64,000 bases of DNA from assembly GCF_017876315.1 (NCBI RefSeq), contig NZ_JAGINU010000001.1:4960001-5024000 (forward strand). The letters run 5' to 3'. Under the pieces are notes generated by a model, which worked only from the letters and a program-made list of their open reading frames with translations, made no database searches and was not told the origin of the DNA. Each line of letters starts with the position of its first letter. Within the stretch, counting starts at the first letter, position 1. Source of the stretch: Pseudonocardia parietis (GTDB taxonomy: Bacteria > Actinomycetota > Actinomycetes > Mycobacteriales > Pseudonocardiaceae). Below, piece after piece: positions 1 through 8,705 of this stretch. A program made the position numbers and the translations under genes.

Positions 1-109
1 CAACGGGTGATCACCCGGGCCGGCGCCACCCCGGCCGGCGCGCAACACGCCTCCCCGCGCCGGGCGACGCGCCGCGGCGATGGCAGGCCCGCGATGACGG
101 GGCGGCGGG
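1..109. other. intergenic, no gene seen
   Basis: No coding frame with a family signature is visible. Positions 4-17 form a perfect 14-base palindrome (CGGGTGATCACCCG), and GC-rich inverted repeats follow to about 42. This could be the terminator of a gene outside the window or the 3' flank of the TetR gene that ends at 110. Confidence 0.4.
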
Positions 110-655
110 TCAGACCCGCAGGATCCGCAGCACGACCGTGGCGATCTCCTCGGCGACCCGCTCGGCGGGGCCGCCGGGCAGCACGACGTGGCTGACGACC
201 AGGCGGGTGGCGGTGCCGGCGGCGAGCTCCACGTCGTCGTCGGGCAGGTCCGGCCGGACCCGGCGCAGGTAGTCGGCGGCCCGCTCGGCGGCGGCCGCCA
301 CGATCGGCCCGGACCGGTCCCCGAACGCCGACGGCGCCCCGGTCAGCAGCGCTTTGACCAGCGGGTTCGCCGCGGCCTCGGTGAGTGCTGCACCGGCCGC
401 GGCGACCCATGCGGCGTGCAGGTCACCCTCCCCGTCGAGGGCCGTCACGATCCGGTCGAGGAAGTCGTCGGTGGCCCGCAGCACGAGTGCGGCGGCCAGC
501 CCGTCCCGATCGCCGAACTCGCTGTAGAGGGTCTGCCGGCTGACCCCGACCCGGCGGGCGAGCTCGGGCATCGAGAGCCGGTCCCCGGTGACGGCGAGGC
601 GTTCGGCGACGTCGAGCACCTCGGTGCGCAGGTCGTCCCGCGCCCGCCGGGCCAT
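110..655 (-). CDS. TetR/AcrR family transcriptional regulator
   Basis: A 181-residue DNA-binding repressor of usual TetR length. The N-terminal helix-turn-helix is clear (LSMPELARRVGVSRQTLY, about residues 25-42), followed by an alpha-helical ligand-binding region. I chose the ATG at 655 because GGAG lies 9 bases upstream. An in-frame ATG at 700 has no ribosome binding site and falls inside the divergent promoter. The gene is transcribed away from the cytochrome P450 at 773, so it probably controls that gene and itself through the inverted repeat at 702-726. The ligand cannot be predicted. Confidence 0.85.
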   Translation of the reverse strand: MARRARDDLRTEVLDVAERLAVTGDRLSMPELARRVGVSRQTLYSEFGDRDGLAAALVLRATDDFLDRIVTALDGEGDLHAAWVAAAGAALTEAAANPLVKALLTGAPSAFGDRSGPIVAAAAERAADYLRRVRPDLPDDDVELAAGTATRLVVSHVVLPGGPAERVAEEIATVVLRILRV

Positions 656-701
656 CGTGCGTCGCTCCACCGCGACATCGTGCCACGGCTCGTCAAGCAT
701 C

Positions 702-730
702 TGGACAGTTTTGCCTGAGTTGTCTAGCTT
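702..730 (+). promoter_or_regulatory. P450 promoter with overlapping TetR operator candidate
   Basis: TGGACA (702-707), a 17-base spacer and TAGCTT (725-730) fit a housekeeping sigma-factor promoter for the P450. TGGACA (702-707) and TGTCTA (721-726) form an imperfect inverted repeat (5 of 6 bases) that spans the -35 and reaches the -10, where a TetR dimer would block transcription. Its reverse complement also offers a TAGACA -35 box for the regulator gene. Binding is inferred. Confidence 0.5.
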
Positions 731-772
731 GGCGGTCGAGACATCGTGGTCGACGACGAGGAGGCACACCCC

Positions 773-2206
773 GTGAGCCTGGTACAGCACGCCCGTGAAC
801 GCTGGTCGTCGGTACTGACCCTGCCCGCCCCGGAGCAGGTCGACCGGGCGCTGCTGGCCGGCTCGGTCAACGGCCGTCATCCCGCGTCGTTCGGCCCGGC
901 GCCGCAGGACCTGCGCGAGATCCCCGGCGACGCCGGTCTGCCCTTCCTCGGTCACGCACTGTCCTACGTCCGGTTCGGGCACCGGTTCACCCGCGCCCGC
1001 AGCGAGGCGCTCGGCCCGGTGTGGTGGATGCGGTCCCCGCTCGGGCGCGCGGTCGTCGTGACCGGCCCGGCCGCCTCCCGCGAGGTGCTGACCAACCGGG
1101 ACAAGGCGTTCTCCCAGGAGGGCTGGCGCGCGACGGTCGACGCGTTCTTCCACCGCGGCCTGATGCTGCTCGACTTCGACGAGCACCGCGCGCACCGGCG
1201 GATCATGCAGGAGGCGTTCACCGCGGACCGGATCTCCAGCTACGTCGCGGCCACCACGCCGGTGGTGCGCGAGGTCATACCCACCTGGGGATCGGAGCTG
1301 CGGCTGTACCCGGCACTCAAGCGGCTCACCCTGGACGTCGCACAGGCGGTGTTCATGGACGCCCGGTCCGGCCCCGAGGCCGAGGCGGTGAACCGGGCCT
1401 TCGTGGACTGCGTGCGCGCGGCGAACGCCTTCGTCCGGAAGGACCTCCCGGGCACCCGGTGGCGGCGCGGTCTGCGCGGCCGGGTCGTGCTGGAGGACTG
1501 GTTCCGCTCCAACCTGGCCGCCAAGCGGGCCGGGGACGGGACCGACCTGTTCTCCGCGCTGTGCCATGCGCGCACCGAGGACGGCGAGCAGTTCTCCGAC
1601 GACGACGTCGTCAACCACATGATCTTCCTGATGATGGCCGCGCACGACACCACGACCACCACCGTGGCGGCGGCCGCCTACCACCTGGCCCGCAACCCGG
1701 AGTGGCAGGAGCGCTGCCGCGCCGAGTCCGACGCGCTCGGCGACGACGTTCCCGACGTCGCCGCCCTGCGCTCGCTGACCTCACTGGACCTGGTGGTCCG
1801 GGAGGCGCTGCGGATGGACGCACCGGTGCCGGTCGTGATGCGGACGGCGATCAAGGACACGACGGTCGCCGGACACCACGTTCCCGCCCGGACCCGCGTC
1901 ATCGTCGCGCAGGCGGTGAACCACTACGACCGCTCGTGCTGGAGCGACCCCGAGCGCTTCGATCCCGAACGGTTCGGCCCGGACCGGCGCGAGGACCGCT
2001 CCGACCGGGACGCGTGGATCCCGTTCGGCGGCGGCGTGCACAAGTGCATCGGGCTGCACTTCGGCACCCTCGAGGTCACCGCGATCCTGCACGAGATGCT
2101 GCGCCGGTACTCCTGGACCGTCGATCCCGCCTACCGGCTGCGCTGGGACAACACCTCGCTCCCGGTCCCGGTCGGCGGGATCCCGGTGCGGCTCACGCCG
2201 CGCTGA
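773..2206 (+). CDS. cytochrome P450
   Basis: A 477-residue soluble P450 haem monooxygenase that needs external ferredoxin and reductase; neither is encoded nearby. Visible signatures are the I-helix oxygen-binding motif MMAAHDTTTTT, the K-helix ExxR (EALR) and the haem-ligand loop FGGGVHKCIGLHFG with its proximal cysteine. The GTG at 773 is preferred because GAGGAGG lies 8 bases upstream; the GTG at 746 has no such site. There is no membrane anchor. The divergent TetR suggests substrate-induced expression. Substrate and CYP family are not assignable by eye. Confidence 0.93.
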   Translation: MSLVQHARERWSSVLTLPAPEQVDRALLAGSVNGRHPASFGPAPQDLREIPGDAGLPFLGHALSYVRFGHRFTRARSEALGPVWWMRSPLGRAVVVTGPAASREVLTNRDKAFSQEGWRATVDAFFHRGLMLLDFDEHRAHRRIMQEAFTADRISSYVAATTPVVREVIPTWGSELRLYPALKRLTLDVAQAVFMDARSGPEAEAVNRAFVDCVRAANAFVRKDLPGTRWRRGLRGRVVLEDWFRSNLAAKRAGDGTDLFSALCHARTEDGEQFSDDDVVNHMIFLMMAAHDTTTTTVAAAAYHLARNPEWQERCRAESDALGDDVPDVAALRSLTSLDLVVREALRMDAPVPVVMRTAIKDTTVAGHHVPARTRVIVAQAVNHYDRSCWSDPERFDPERFGPDRREDRSDRDAWIPFGGGVHKCIGLHFGTLEVTAILHEMLRRYSWTVDPAYRLRWDNTSLPVPVGGIPVRLTPR

Positions 2207-2222
2207 GCGGCCCGGCCGGTGA

Positions 2223-2972
2223 TCAGGTGGACCAGGCCATGCCCCCGTCCACCTTGATCGTCGCACCGTTCGTGTAGCCGGCGTCCGGGCCGGTCAGGTA
2301 GAGGATCGCGCCGACGACCTCGGCCGCCTCGCCGACCCGGGCGGCCGGGACGTCGGTGTCGATGCGGGCGCGGAACTCGTCGGTCCAGTGGTCGGCGATG
2401 TCGGTGCGGATCGGCCCGGGCATCACCGTGTTGACCCGCACCGACGGCGCGTACGCCCGGGCCAGCCCCACGGTGAGCGCGTTCAGCCCGGCCTTCGCCA
2501 TCGCGTAGGGCAGCTCGTCCGGGTTCGGCACGACGGCGGCGACCGACGAGACGTTCACGATCGCCCCACCCCCGGCCGCGGCCATGAGCTCCCCGCAGCG
2601 GGCACCGAGCCGGTAGGCGCCGCGCAGGTTCACCGCGATGACCTTGTCGAACAGCTCCTCGGTGACCTCGGTGAGCGAGCCGTACAGCGGCGACATGCCG
2701 GCGTTGTTGACCAGCACGTCCACCCGGCCGAACTCCTCGAGCACCCGGTCGACCAGCGCGTCGCAGTCGGCCCAGCGCCCGACGTGGCAGCCGGCGCCGA
2801 GCGCACGCGTGCCGAACTCGGCGGTCAGCTCCGCGGCCAGCGCCGTGCACGCCTCGGCCTTGCGGCTGGCGACGACGACGGTGTCCCCCCGCTCCGCGAA
2901 CGCCCGGCACGCCTCCCGGCCGATGCCCCGGCTCCCGCCGGTGACGACGACAACCCTGTGATCGTGTCCCAT
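2223..2972 (-). CDS. SDR family NAD(P)-dependent oxidoreductase
   Basis: A 249-residue classical short-chain dehydrogenase. It has the TGGSRGIG cofactor loop near residue 10, NNAG in the central sheet, a catalytic Ser in the SSVAA segment, the YAMAK catalytic Tyr/Lys pair and a C-terminal GG-A/TIKVDGG end typical of FabG-like enzymes. The start is the ATG at 2972. It converges on the P450 with a 16-base gap, so the pair could serve one oxidation route (P450 hydroxylation, then alcohol oxidation), but this rests on position alone. Substrate unknown. Confidence 0.88.
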   Translation of the reverse strand: MGHDHRVVVVTGGSRGIGREACRAFAERGDTVVVASRKAEACTALAAELTAEFGTRALGAGCHVGRWADCDALVDRVLEEFGRVDVLVNNAGMSPLYGSLTEVTEELFDKVIAVNLRGAYRLGARCGELMAAAGGGAIVNVSSVAAVVPNPDELPYAMAKAGLNALTVGLARAYAPSVRVNTVMPGPIRTDIADHWTDEFRARIDTDVPAARVGEAAEVVGAILYLTGPDAGYTNGATIKVDGGMAWST

Positions 2973-2982
2973 CCGGCTGACG

Positions 2983-3174
2983 TTAGTCGGCGTCCCCGCT
3001 CTTCCACTGCCGGTCCTTGCGGTCCTCGGCCTCGGTCCGCTCGCGCGCGATCTCGAGGGCACGCGCGGCCGTCTCCCGGTCCGGGTAGGGCCCGAGCCGG
3101 TCCGCGGAACGGCAGCCGTCCTTCGTCTCCACCGTGTTGTGCTTGAGGCAGTAGAACCATTGCTCGTCGCTCAT
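2983..3174 (-). CDS. small conserved actinobacterial protein
   Basis: A 63-residue soluble protein starting at the ATG at 3174. It has an aromatic N-terminal segment ([12 protein letters not shown]), a second Cys about 11 residues further on, an ADRLGPYP segment and a charged C-terminal helix (residues 33-60). I recall similar uncharacterised proteins with a YYCLKH...C...GPY pattern in mycobacteria and relatives, but no function. The two Cys and the His could bind a metal. It lies 10 bases upstream of the SDR gene on the same strand, so the two may be cotranscribed. Confidence 0.7.
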   Translation of the reverse strand: MSDEQWFYCLKHNTVETKDGCRSADRLGPYPDRETAARALEIARERTEAEDRKDRQWKSGDAD

Positions 3175-3247
3175 GCGTCCACCCTGGCACCGACGCCGCT
3201 CGCGTGCCGCCCCGCCGCGCCACGGCCGCCGATGGCAGGCTGTGACC

Positions 3248-4633
3248 ATGGCGCTGGTGCTCGGGGTGGACTCGTCCACCCAGTCCTGCAAGGTCGTCGT
3301 CCGCGATGCCGACACCGGTGAGCTCGTCCGCTCCGGGCGGGCGGCGCATCCCGACGGCACCGAGATCGACCCGCAGCTCTGGTGGTCAGCACTGCAGGAG
3401 GCCCTCGACGACGCCGGCGGGCTCGACGGCGTCGACGCGGTGTCGGTCGCGGGTCAGCAGCACGGGATGGTCTGCCTGGACTCCTCCGGCGCGGTGGTCC
3501 GCGACGCGCTGCTGTGGAACGACACCCGTTCCGCACCGGCCGCCGCCGAGCTGGTCCGCGAGCTGGGGGCCGACGGCTGGGCGGGCGCGACCGGTGTCGT
3601 CCCGGTCGCCTCGATCACGCTCACGAAGCTGCGCTGGCTCGCCTCGCACGAGCCGGAGCACGCCGGGCGCACGGCCGCGGTCTGCCTGCCGCACGACTGG
3701 CTGACCTGGAAGCTGCGCGGGGCGTCCGGGTTGGACGAGCTGGTCACCGACCGGTCCGACGCGTCGGGCACCGGCTACTTCGACGGCGACGACTACCGCC
3801 TCGACCTGCTGGAACACGGTTTCGGCCGGACCGCGGCGCTGCCCAGGGTGCTCGGGCCCGCCGAGTCCGTGGAGAGGCCGGGCGGGATCGTCGTCGGCGC
3901 CGGGGCCGGGGACAACGCCGCCGCCGGGCTGGGGGTCGACGCCGGTGACGACGTCGTCGTCTCGCTGGGCACCTCCGGCACGGTGTTCGCGCGGGCACCG
4001 CGCCGCGCGCAGGACGCCTCCGGGATCGTCGCGGGATTCTCCGACGCCACCGGCGCCTACCTGCCGCTGGTCGCCACGCTGAACGCCTCCCGGGTGCTCG
4101 ACGCGACCCGCCGGCTGCTCGGTGTGGACCACGAGGAGCTGGGCCGGCTGGCGCTCGCGGCCGAGGCGGGTGCGGGCGGGCTGGTCGTCGTCCCGTACCT
4201 GGAGGGCGAGCGGACGCCGAACCTGCCCGACGCGACCGGGTCGCTGCACGGGTGGACGCTGGCGTCCGGAACCAGGGAGAACATGGCCCGGGCCGCGGTC
4301 GAGGGCATGCTCTACGCCCAGCGGGTCGGTCTGGAGGCGTTGCGTGAGCAGGGCGTCGCCGTCTCCGGGGTGACGCTGGTCGGTGGTGCCGCCCGCTCCG
4401 AGGCGGTCTGCCGGATCGCCGCCCAGGTGTTCGAGGTGCCGGTGCGGGTGCCCGAGCCCGGTGAGTACGTCGCCGACGGCGCCGCCCGCCAGGCGGCGTG
4501 GGCGCTGCTCGGCGGCGACACTCCCCCGTCCTGGGCCCCGGCCACGGAACCGGACCGCTACGAGGCCGACCCCGCACCGCACACCTGGGAGCGGTACCGG
4601 GAGGCCGCCGACAAGTTCCTGGAGCGCGCGTGA
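3248..4633 (+). CDS. xylB: xylulokinase (FGGY carbohydrate kinase)
   Basis: A 461-residue two-domain sugar kinase, likely phosphorylating D-xylulose to xylulose 5-phosphate. Seen: the [10 protein letters not shown] phosphate loop at the N-terminus, the GQQHG and LWNDTRS substrate segments typical of Xyl[12 protein letters not shown] carrying the presumed catalytic Asp, SLGTSG, and YLEGERTP. Length is slightly short of the usual 480-500. The stop overlaps the start of an IclR regulator (GTGA at 4630-4633), so the genes are coupled. No xylose isomerase or pentose transporter is nearby, so another ketose or a polyol-derived substrate is possible. Confidence 0.85.
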   Translation: MALVLGVDSSTQSCKVVVRDADTGELVRSGRAAHPDGTEIDPQLWWSALQEALDDAGGLDGVDAVSVAGQQHGMVCLDSSGAVVRDALLWNDTRSAPAAAELVRELGADGWAGATGVVPVASITLTKLRWLASHEPEHAGRTAAVCLPHDWLTWKLRGASGLDELVTDRSDASGTGYFDGDDYRLDLLEHGFGRTAALPRVLGPAESVERPGGIVVGAGAGDNAAAGLGVDAGDDVVVSLGTSGTVFARAPRRAQDASGIVAGFSDATGAYLPLVATLNASRVLDATRRLLGVDHEELGRLALAAEAGAGGLVVVPYLEGERTPNLPDATGSLHGWTLASGTRENMARAAVEGMLYAQRVGLEALREQGVAVSGVTLVGGAARSEAVCRIAAQVFEVPVRVPEPGEYVADGAARQAAWALLGGDTPPSWAPATEPDRYEADPAPHTWERYREAADKFLERA

Positions 4634-5403
4634 CCACCGAGCAGACCGGCCCCCGGCCGCTGCTGGTCCTCGGCAAGATCACCGACATCCTGGACGCCTT
4701 CACCCTGCAGCGCCCGGTGCTCAGCCTGGGCGAGATCCAGCACGCGACCGGGCTCCCGACCTCCACCGTGCAGCGGCTGGTGTCCAACATGGTCGCCGAG
4801 GGGATGCTGGACCGGGTCGGCGACCGGGTGCGCATCGGGGTGCGGATGGCCTACTGGGCCGGCGCCGCCGCCCGGGGCGCCGACCTGCTGGAGCTGGCCG
4901 GGCCGGTGCTGCGCGAGCTGCGCGACACCACCGGTGAGACGGCGGCGCTGTTCCGCGCCGAGAAGCGTTTCCGGGTCTGCGTCGCGGTGGCCGAGACCCG
5001 GCACGCGCTGCGCCGGGAGATGCACGTCGGAAAGATCATCCCGCTGCACACCGGCTCGGCGGGCAGGGTGCTGCTCGCCTGGGACACCGCCCTGACCGAC
5101 GAGCTGCTGGCCGAGCCGCTGGAGACGATCACCGACTACACGGTCACCGATCCGGAGCGGCTCCGGACCCTGGTCGCCGAGACCCGCCGGACCGGTTTCG
5201 CGATCACCGCGGCCGAGCGCGACGACGGTGGGTCCGGCCTGTCCGCACCGGTCTTCGACCACTCGGGCGCGGTGACCGCGGCGCTGACGATCAGCGGGCC
5301 GACGATCCGGCTCACCCGGGACCTGTGCGAGGAGCACGTGGACCTGCTGGTCAGCGCGGCCGAGCGGCTGACCCGGACACTGGGCGGGCGCCCACCGGGC
5401 TGA
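4630..5403 (+). CDS. IclR family transcriptional regulator
   Basis: A 257-residue regulator with an N-terminal winged helix-turn-helix ([20 protein letters not shown], about residues 33-52) and a C-terminal GAF-like effector domain ([12 protein letters not shown] through [20 protein letters not shown]). The GTG start lies inside the xylulokinase stop, with GGAG 5 bases upstream, so it is probably made from the kinase transcript and likely controls that small operon. Effector unknown; a sugar or sugar acid would fit the context. Confidence 0.88.
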   Translation: MTTEQTGPRPLLVLGKITDILDAFTLQRPVLSLGEIQHATGLPTSTVQRLVSNMVAEGMLDRVGDRVRIGVRMAYWAGAAARGADLLELAGPVLRELRDTTGETAALFRAEKRFRVCVAVAETRHALRREMHVGKIIPLHTGSAGRVLLAWDTALTDELLAEPLETITDYTVTDPERLRTLVAETRRTGFAITAAERDDGGSGLSAPVFDHSGAVTAALTISGPTIRLTRDLCEEHVDLLVSAAERLTRTLGGRPPG

Positions 5404-5422
5404 CCGCGTACGACGTCGCGGG

Positions 5423-6895
5423 TCAGTCGTCTGCGGCGCTCGTGTCCACGAGCCGGAGCTCCTCCGCCCGCCCGTCGCTCATGGTCAGCAGGCGGTCGGC
5501 GTAGCCGGCGATCCGCTGCCGGTCGTGGGTGACGACGACCAGGGCGGTGCCGTTGTCGGCGAGCTCGCGCAGGAGCGTGGTGATCGCCGCGGCGGTGACG
5601 ACGTCGAGGCTCGCGGTCGGCTCGTCGGCGACGAGCAGGCCGGGCCGGGCGGCCAGCGCCCGAGCGATCGCGACCCGTTGCGCCTGCCCCACCGACAGGG
5701 TCGCCGGGCGCCGGTCCGGGTCGATCCCGGCGAGCCCGACCCGGGCCAGCATGCTCGCCGCGGCCTGCCGGGCGTCGGCCCGCCGCACTCGCTCCCCGCG
5801 CGCACGCAGCGGTTCGGTCAGCGTGCGCCACAACGGCCACCTCCGGTCCAGTGAGGCGACCGGGTCCTGGAAGACGGGCATCACGAAACCGGGACGGGAA
5901 CGTCCGCCGTCGCCGATGACGACGCTGCCGGCGTCCGGCCGTTCCATCCCGGCCAGCAGCCGGGCCAGGGTGGACTTCCCGGACCCGGACCGGCCGACGA
6001 CCCCGAGCACCTCACCGGCACGGAGGGTGACCGACGCGCCGTCCACCGCGGTGACGTCGCCGTAGCGCCGGACCAGGTCGCGGGCCCGGAGCAGGATCGG
6101 GCCGGGCGTGCCGGTGGACGTGCGGCGCAGGGCCGGCGCGTGCGCGTCGAGCAACTCGTGGGTGGACGGGGCGCAGGGCGCGGACAGCAGGGTCGCGGCC
6201 GGTCCGCGCTCGGCGACCCGGCCGTCGGCCAGCACCAGGACGTGGTCGGCGTGCCGCGCCACCAGCGTCAGATCGTGGCTGACCAGCAGCAGTGCCCCGC
6301 TGCGTTCTCGGACCAGGCGCAGCACGTCGTCGGCGAGCTCGGCGTCGAGTGCGCTACTGGGTTCGTCGGCCAGGGTCAGCGGCGGGCTGTGCGCGGTCCC
6401 GGCGACGATCGTCGCGCGCTGCAGCATCCCACCGGACCAGGTGTGCGGGTGGCCCGCGGCACGGCGCGCGGCGTCGTCGATCCCGACGCCGCCCAGGTCC
6501 GCGGCGATCCGGCCGGGCGGCGGGGTGAGCCGGTGCGTCCACCATGCCTCGGCGACGTGGTGCCCGACCGTCCGCAACGGATCGCAGGCGGCGTACGGGT
6601 CCTGCGGGACGTAGCCGATCGCGCGGCCACGCAGCTCGCGCAGCTGCGGTTCGGGCAGGCCGAGGAGCTCGCGGCCGTCGAGCCGGATGCTGCCGGTGAC
6701 CGTCGTCCCCGGTGGGAGCAGACCGAGCACCGCCCGGACCAGTGTGGTCTTGCCGCTACCGGAGCGGCCGACGACGGCCCAGCGCTCACCGGCCGGGACC
6801 TCCAGGTCGACGCCGTCGAGGGCGGTGTACCCGTCGGCGTAGGTGACGGTCAGGTCCCGGACCGACAGCGCCGGCGCGGTTCGGGTGGCGGTCAC
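5423..6895 (-). CDS. ABC transporter, fused double ATPase subunit (peptide/nickel type)
   Basis: A 490-residue protein with two complete nucleotide-binding domains, equivalent to DppD/OppD plus DppF/OppF fused. Domain 1 has Walker A GRSGSGKTT (residues 43-51), signature WSGGMLQR and Walker B LTLADEPSSALD. Domain 2, from about residue 255, has GRSGSGKST, signature LSVGQAQRVAIARAL (second residue changed from the usual LSGGQ) and LLVADEPTASLD. The GTG start overlaps the permease stop (GTGA, 6892-6895). It powers import by the downstream-named permeases and binding protein. Confidence 0.9.
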   Translation of the reverse strand: MTATRTAPALSVRDLTVTYADGYTALDGVDLEVPAGERWAVVGRSGSGKTTLVRAVLGLLPPGTTVTGSIRLDGRELLGLPEPQLRELRGRAIGYVPQDPYAACDPLRTVGHHVAEAWWTHRLTPPPGRIAADLGGVGIDDAARRAAGHPHTWSGGMLQRATIVAGTAHSPPLTLADEPSSALDAELADDVLRLVRERSGALLLVSHDLTLVARHADHVLVLADGRVAERGPAATLLSAPCAPSTHELLDAHAPALRRTSTGTPGPILLRARDLVRRYGDVTAVDGASVTLRAGEVLGVVGRSGSGKSTLARLLAGMERPDAGSVVIGDGGRSRPGFVMPVFQDPVASLDRRWPLWRTLTEPLRARGERVRRADARQAAASMLARVGLAGIDPDRRPATLSVGQAQRVAIARALAARPGLLVADEPTASLDVVTAAAITTLLRELADNGTALVVVTHDRQRIAGYADRLLTMSDGRAEELRLVDTSAADD

Positions 6896-7773
6896 CGGCG
6901 GTACTCCGGGTCCGTGACATCGCGCAGGGCGTCCCCGACCAGGGTGGCCGCGGCGACGGCCAGCACCAGACCGACACCCGGCCCGATCAGCTGCCAGGGC
7001 GCATGGGCGAACGTCTCGCGACCGGCGGCCAGCATCGTGCCCCACTCGGCGGTCGGCGGCTGTGCCCCCAGACCGAGGAACGACAGCCCACCCAGCGCCA
7101 GCACCGCCTCCCCCAGTCCCAGGGTCGCGGCGACCGACACCTGCGCCGTGACGCCGGGCAGGACGTGCCCCAGCACAGCGCGCACCGGGCCGACCCCGGC
7201 CATCCGGGCGGCGACGACGTCCGGTCGCTGCCACGCGCCCTGCGCGGCGCTGCGCGCGATCCGGGCCAGGCCCGCCCAGCTGGTCACCGCCATCGCGAGG
7301 ACCAGGTTCGCGAAGCCGGGGCCCAGCACACCGACGACGGCGAGGGTGAGCACGAGTGTGGGCAGGCCGAGGAGTACGTCGGTGATCCGGGTCAGCACGG
7401 TGTCCACCGCCCCGCCGACCGCACCGGCGATCGTTCCCACGACCAGCCCGATCAGCGCCGAGAGCGCCATCACCACGACGGCCGCGCCGAGCGAGCTGCG
7501 CGCCCCGGCGACGCTGCGGGCGAGCAGGTCGCGCCCGGCCTGGTCGGTGCCGAGCAGGTTCCGGGCCGAGGGCGGGGCGAGCTGGCGGGTGTAGTCGGGC
7601 AGGTCGGGATCGGGCAGCAACCACGGCCCGGCGGCCGCGGCGAGGAGCAGCACCGCGGCGAACGCGAACCCGGCCCGCGCGGCCGGCCGCGCCGCCAGCG
7701 CCCGCCACACCCCCCGGTCGACCGGCCGGTACCCGGGTGCGGCGGACCGGGTGAGGATGCCCGCCCCGGTCAT
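6892..7773 (-). CDS. ABC transporter permease (DppC/OppC/NikC type)
   Basis: A 293-residue inner-membrane permease. It has a cytoplasmic N-terminus, a first membrane helix near residues 34-52, the NLLGTDQAGRDLLAR segment characteristic of DppC-type subunits, then about five helices with the EAA-like cytoplasmic loop (RMAGVGPVRAVLGHVLPG). The ATG at 7773 overlaps the stop of the upstream permease (ATGA, 7770-7773), so translation is coupled. It forms the channel with the next permease. Confidence 0.9.
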   Translation of the reverse strand: MTGAGILTRSAAPGYRPVDRGVWRALAARPAARAGFAFAAVLLLAAAAGPWLLPDPDLPDYTRQLAPPSARNLLGTDQAGRDLLARSVAGARSSLGAAVVVMALSALIGLVVGTIAGAVGGAVDTVLTRITDVLLGLPTLVLTLAVVGVLGPGFANLVLAMAVTSWAGLARIARSAAQGAWQRPDVVAARMAGVGPVRAVLGHVLPGVTAQVSVAATLGLGEAVLALGGLSFLGLGAQPPTAEWGTMLAAGRETFAHAPWQLIGPGVGLVLAVAAATLVGDALRDVTDPEYRR

Positions 7774-8702
7774 CGCGGCTCCCGCAGCCGCGGGTCGATC
7801 CAGGCGCACAGCAGATCGATCACCAGGCTCGCCACCACGTAGGCGACGACCGCGATCAGGGTGAACCCGACGATCACCGGCATGTCCCGGGCACTGATCG
7901 CCTCCACGGTGAACCGGCCGATCCCGGGCCAGGTGAAGACGCTCTCCACGATCGCGGCGCCGCCGATCAGCGACGCGGTGCCGAGCCCCACCATGGTCAG
8001 GAACGGGGCGATCGCGTTCGGCAACTGGTGCACCAGCAGCTGCCGGGTCCGGCTCGCGCCGCGCGCCGCGGCCACCCGCAGGTACGCCGCGGAGCCGGCC
8101 TCCAGCAGGCTCGTCCGCAGGACCCGCGACCAGGTGGCGACCGAGCCGAGTGCCAGCACCAGCGCCGGTAGGAACACCGTCGCCCAGGTGCCGTCGGCGA
8201 TCACCCGGCCGAGGCCGGCCCGCACGACGAGGACGTCGAGCAGCACCACGCCCAGCACGAAGCTCGGCACCACCAGGAACGCCAGCGCGATCGCCCGGCA
8301 CAGCGTGTCCGGCAGGCGACGCGCACCGAGCGCGGCGACCGTGCCGAGCAGCAGGGCGAGCCCGACGGCCAGGGCGAGCGCGGCGGCGGTGAGCCGCACG
8401 GTCGCGGGCAGCCGATCGGTGAACTCTGCGCTGACCGGTCGCCCGGTCCGCCAGGAGACCCCGAGGTCACCGCGCACCGCGTCCCCGGCCCACCGTCCGA
8501 AACGGACCGGCAGCGGGTCGTCGAGGCGCAGCTCGGCGCGGACCTCGGCGACCGCCGCAGGCGACGGCTCCTGGATGCCGCGGGCCGTGAGCACCCGCTG
8601 GGCGGGATCGCCCGGTGTCACGGCGAGCATGCCGAACACCAGGGCGCCGGCCGCCGCCAGGGTGATCGCCGCCTGGCCGAGGCGGCGGAGGACGGTGATC
8701 AC
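7770..8702 (-). CDS. ABC transporter permease (DppB/OppB/NikB type)
   Basis: A 310-residue permease with about six membrane helices. The N-terminal helix is followed by VTPGDPAQRVL, the P-G-D-P motif of DppB-type subunits, and by the RFGRWAGDAVRGDLGVS loop. The EAA-like loop reads LRVAAARGASRTRQLLVHQLPNA (shown only in outline here), and EsvFTWPGIGRF near the end is also family-typical. A GTG at 8702 follows the binding-protein stop by 3 bases. Order in the operon is binding protein, this permease, second permease, fused ATPase. Confidence 0.9.
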   Translation of the reverse strand: MITVLRRLGQAAITLAAAGALVFGMLAVTPGDPAQRVLTARGIQEPSPAAVAEVRAELRLDDPLPVRFGRWAGDAVRGDLGVSWRTGRPVSAEFTDRLPATVRLTAAALALAVGLALLLGTVAALGARRLPDTLCRAIALAFLVVPSFVLGVVLLDVLVVRAGLGRVIADGTWATVFLPALVLALGSVATWSRVLRTSLLEAGSAAYLRVAAARGASRTRQLLVHQLPNAIAPFLTMVGLGTASLIGGAAIVESVFTWPGIGRFTVEAISARDMPVIVGFTLIAVVAYVVASLVIDLLCAWIDPRLREPR

Positions 8703-8705
8703 CGG

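Noticed and set aside
110-1684. Upstream extension of the TetR frame to 524 codons
   Set aside because: The extra part overlaps the P450 antisense; the regulator's start with a ribosome binding site is at 655.
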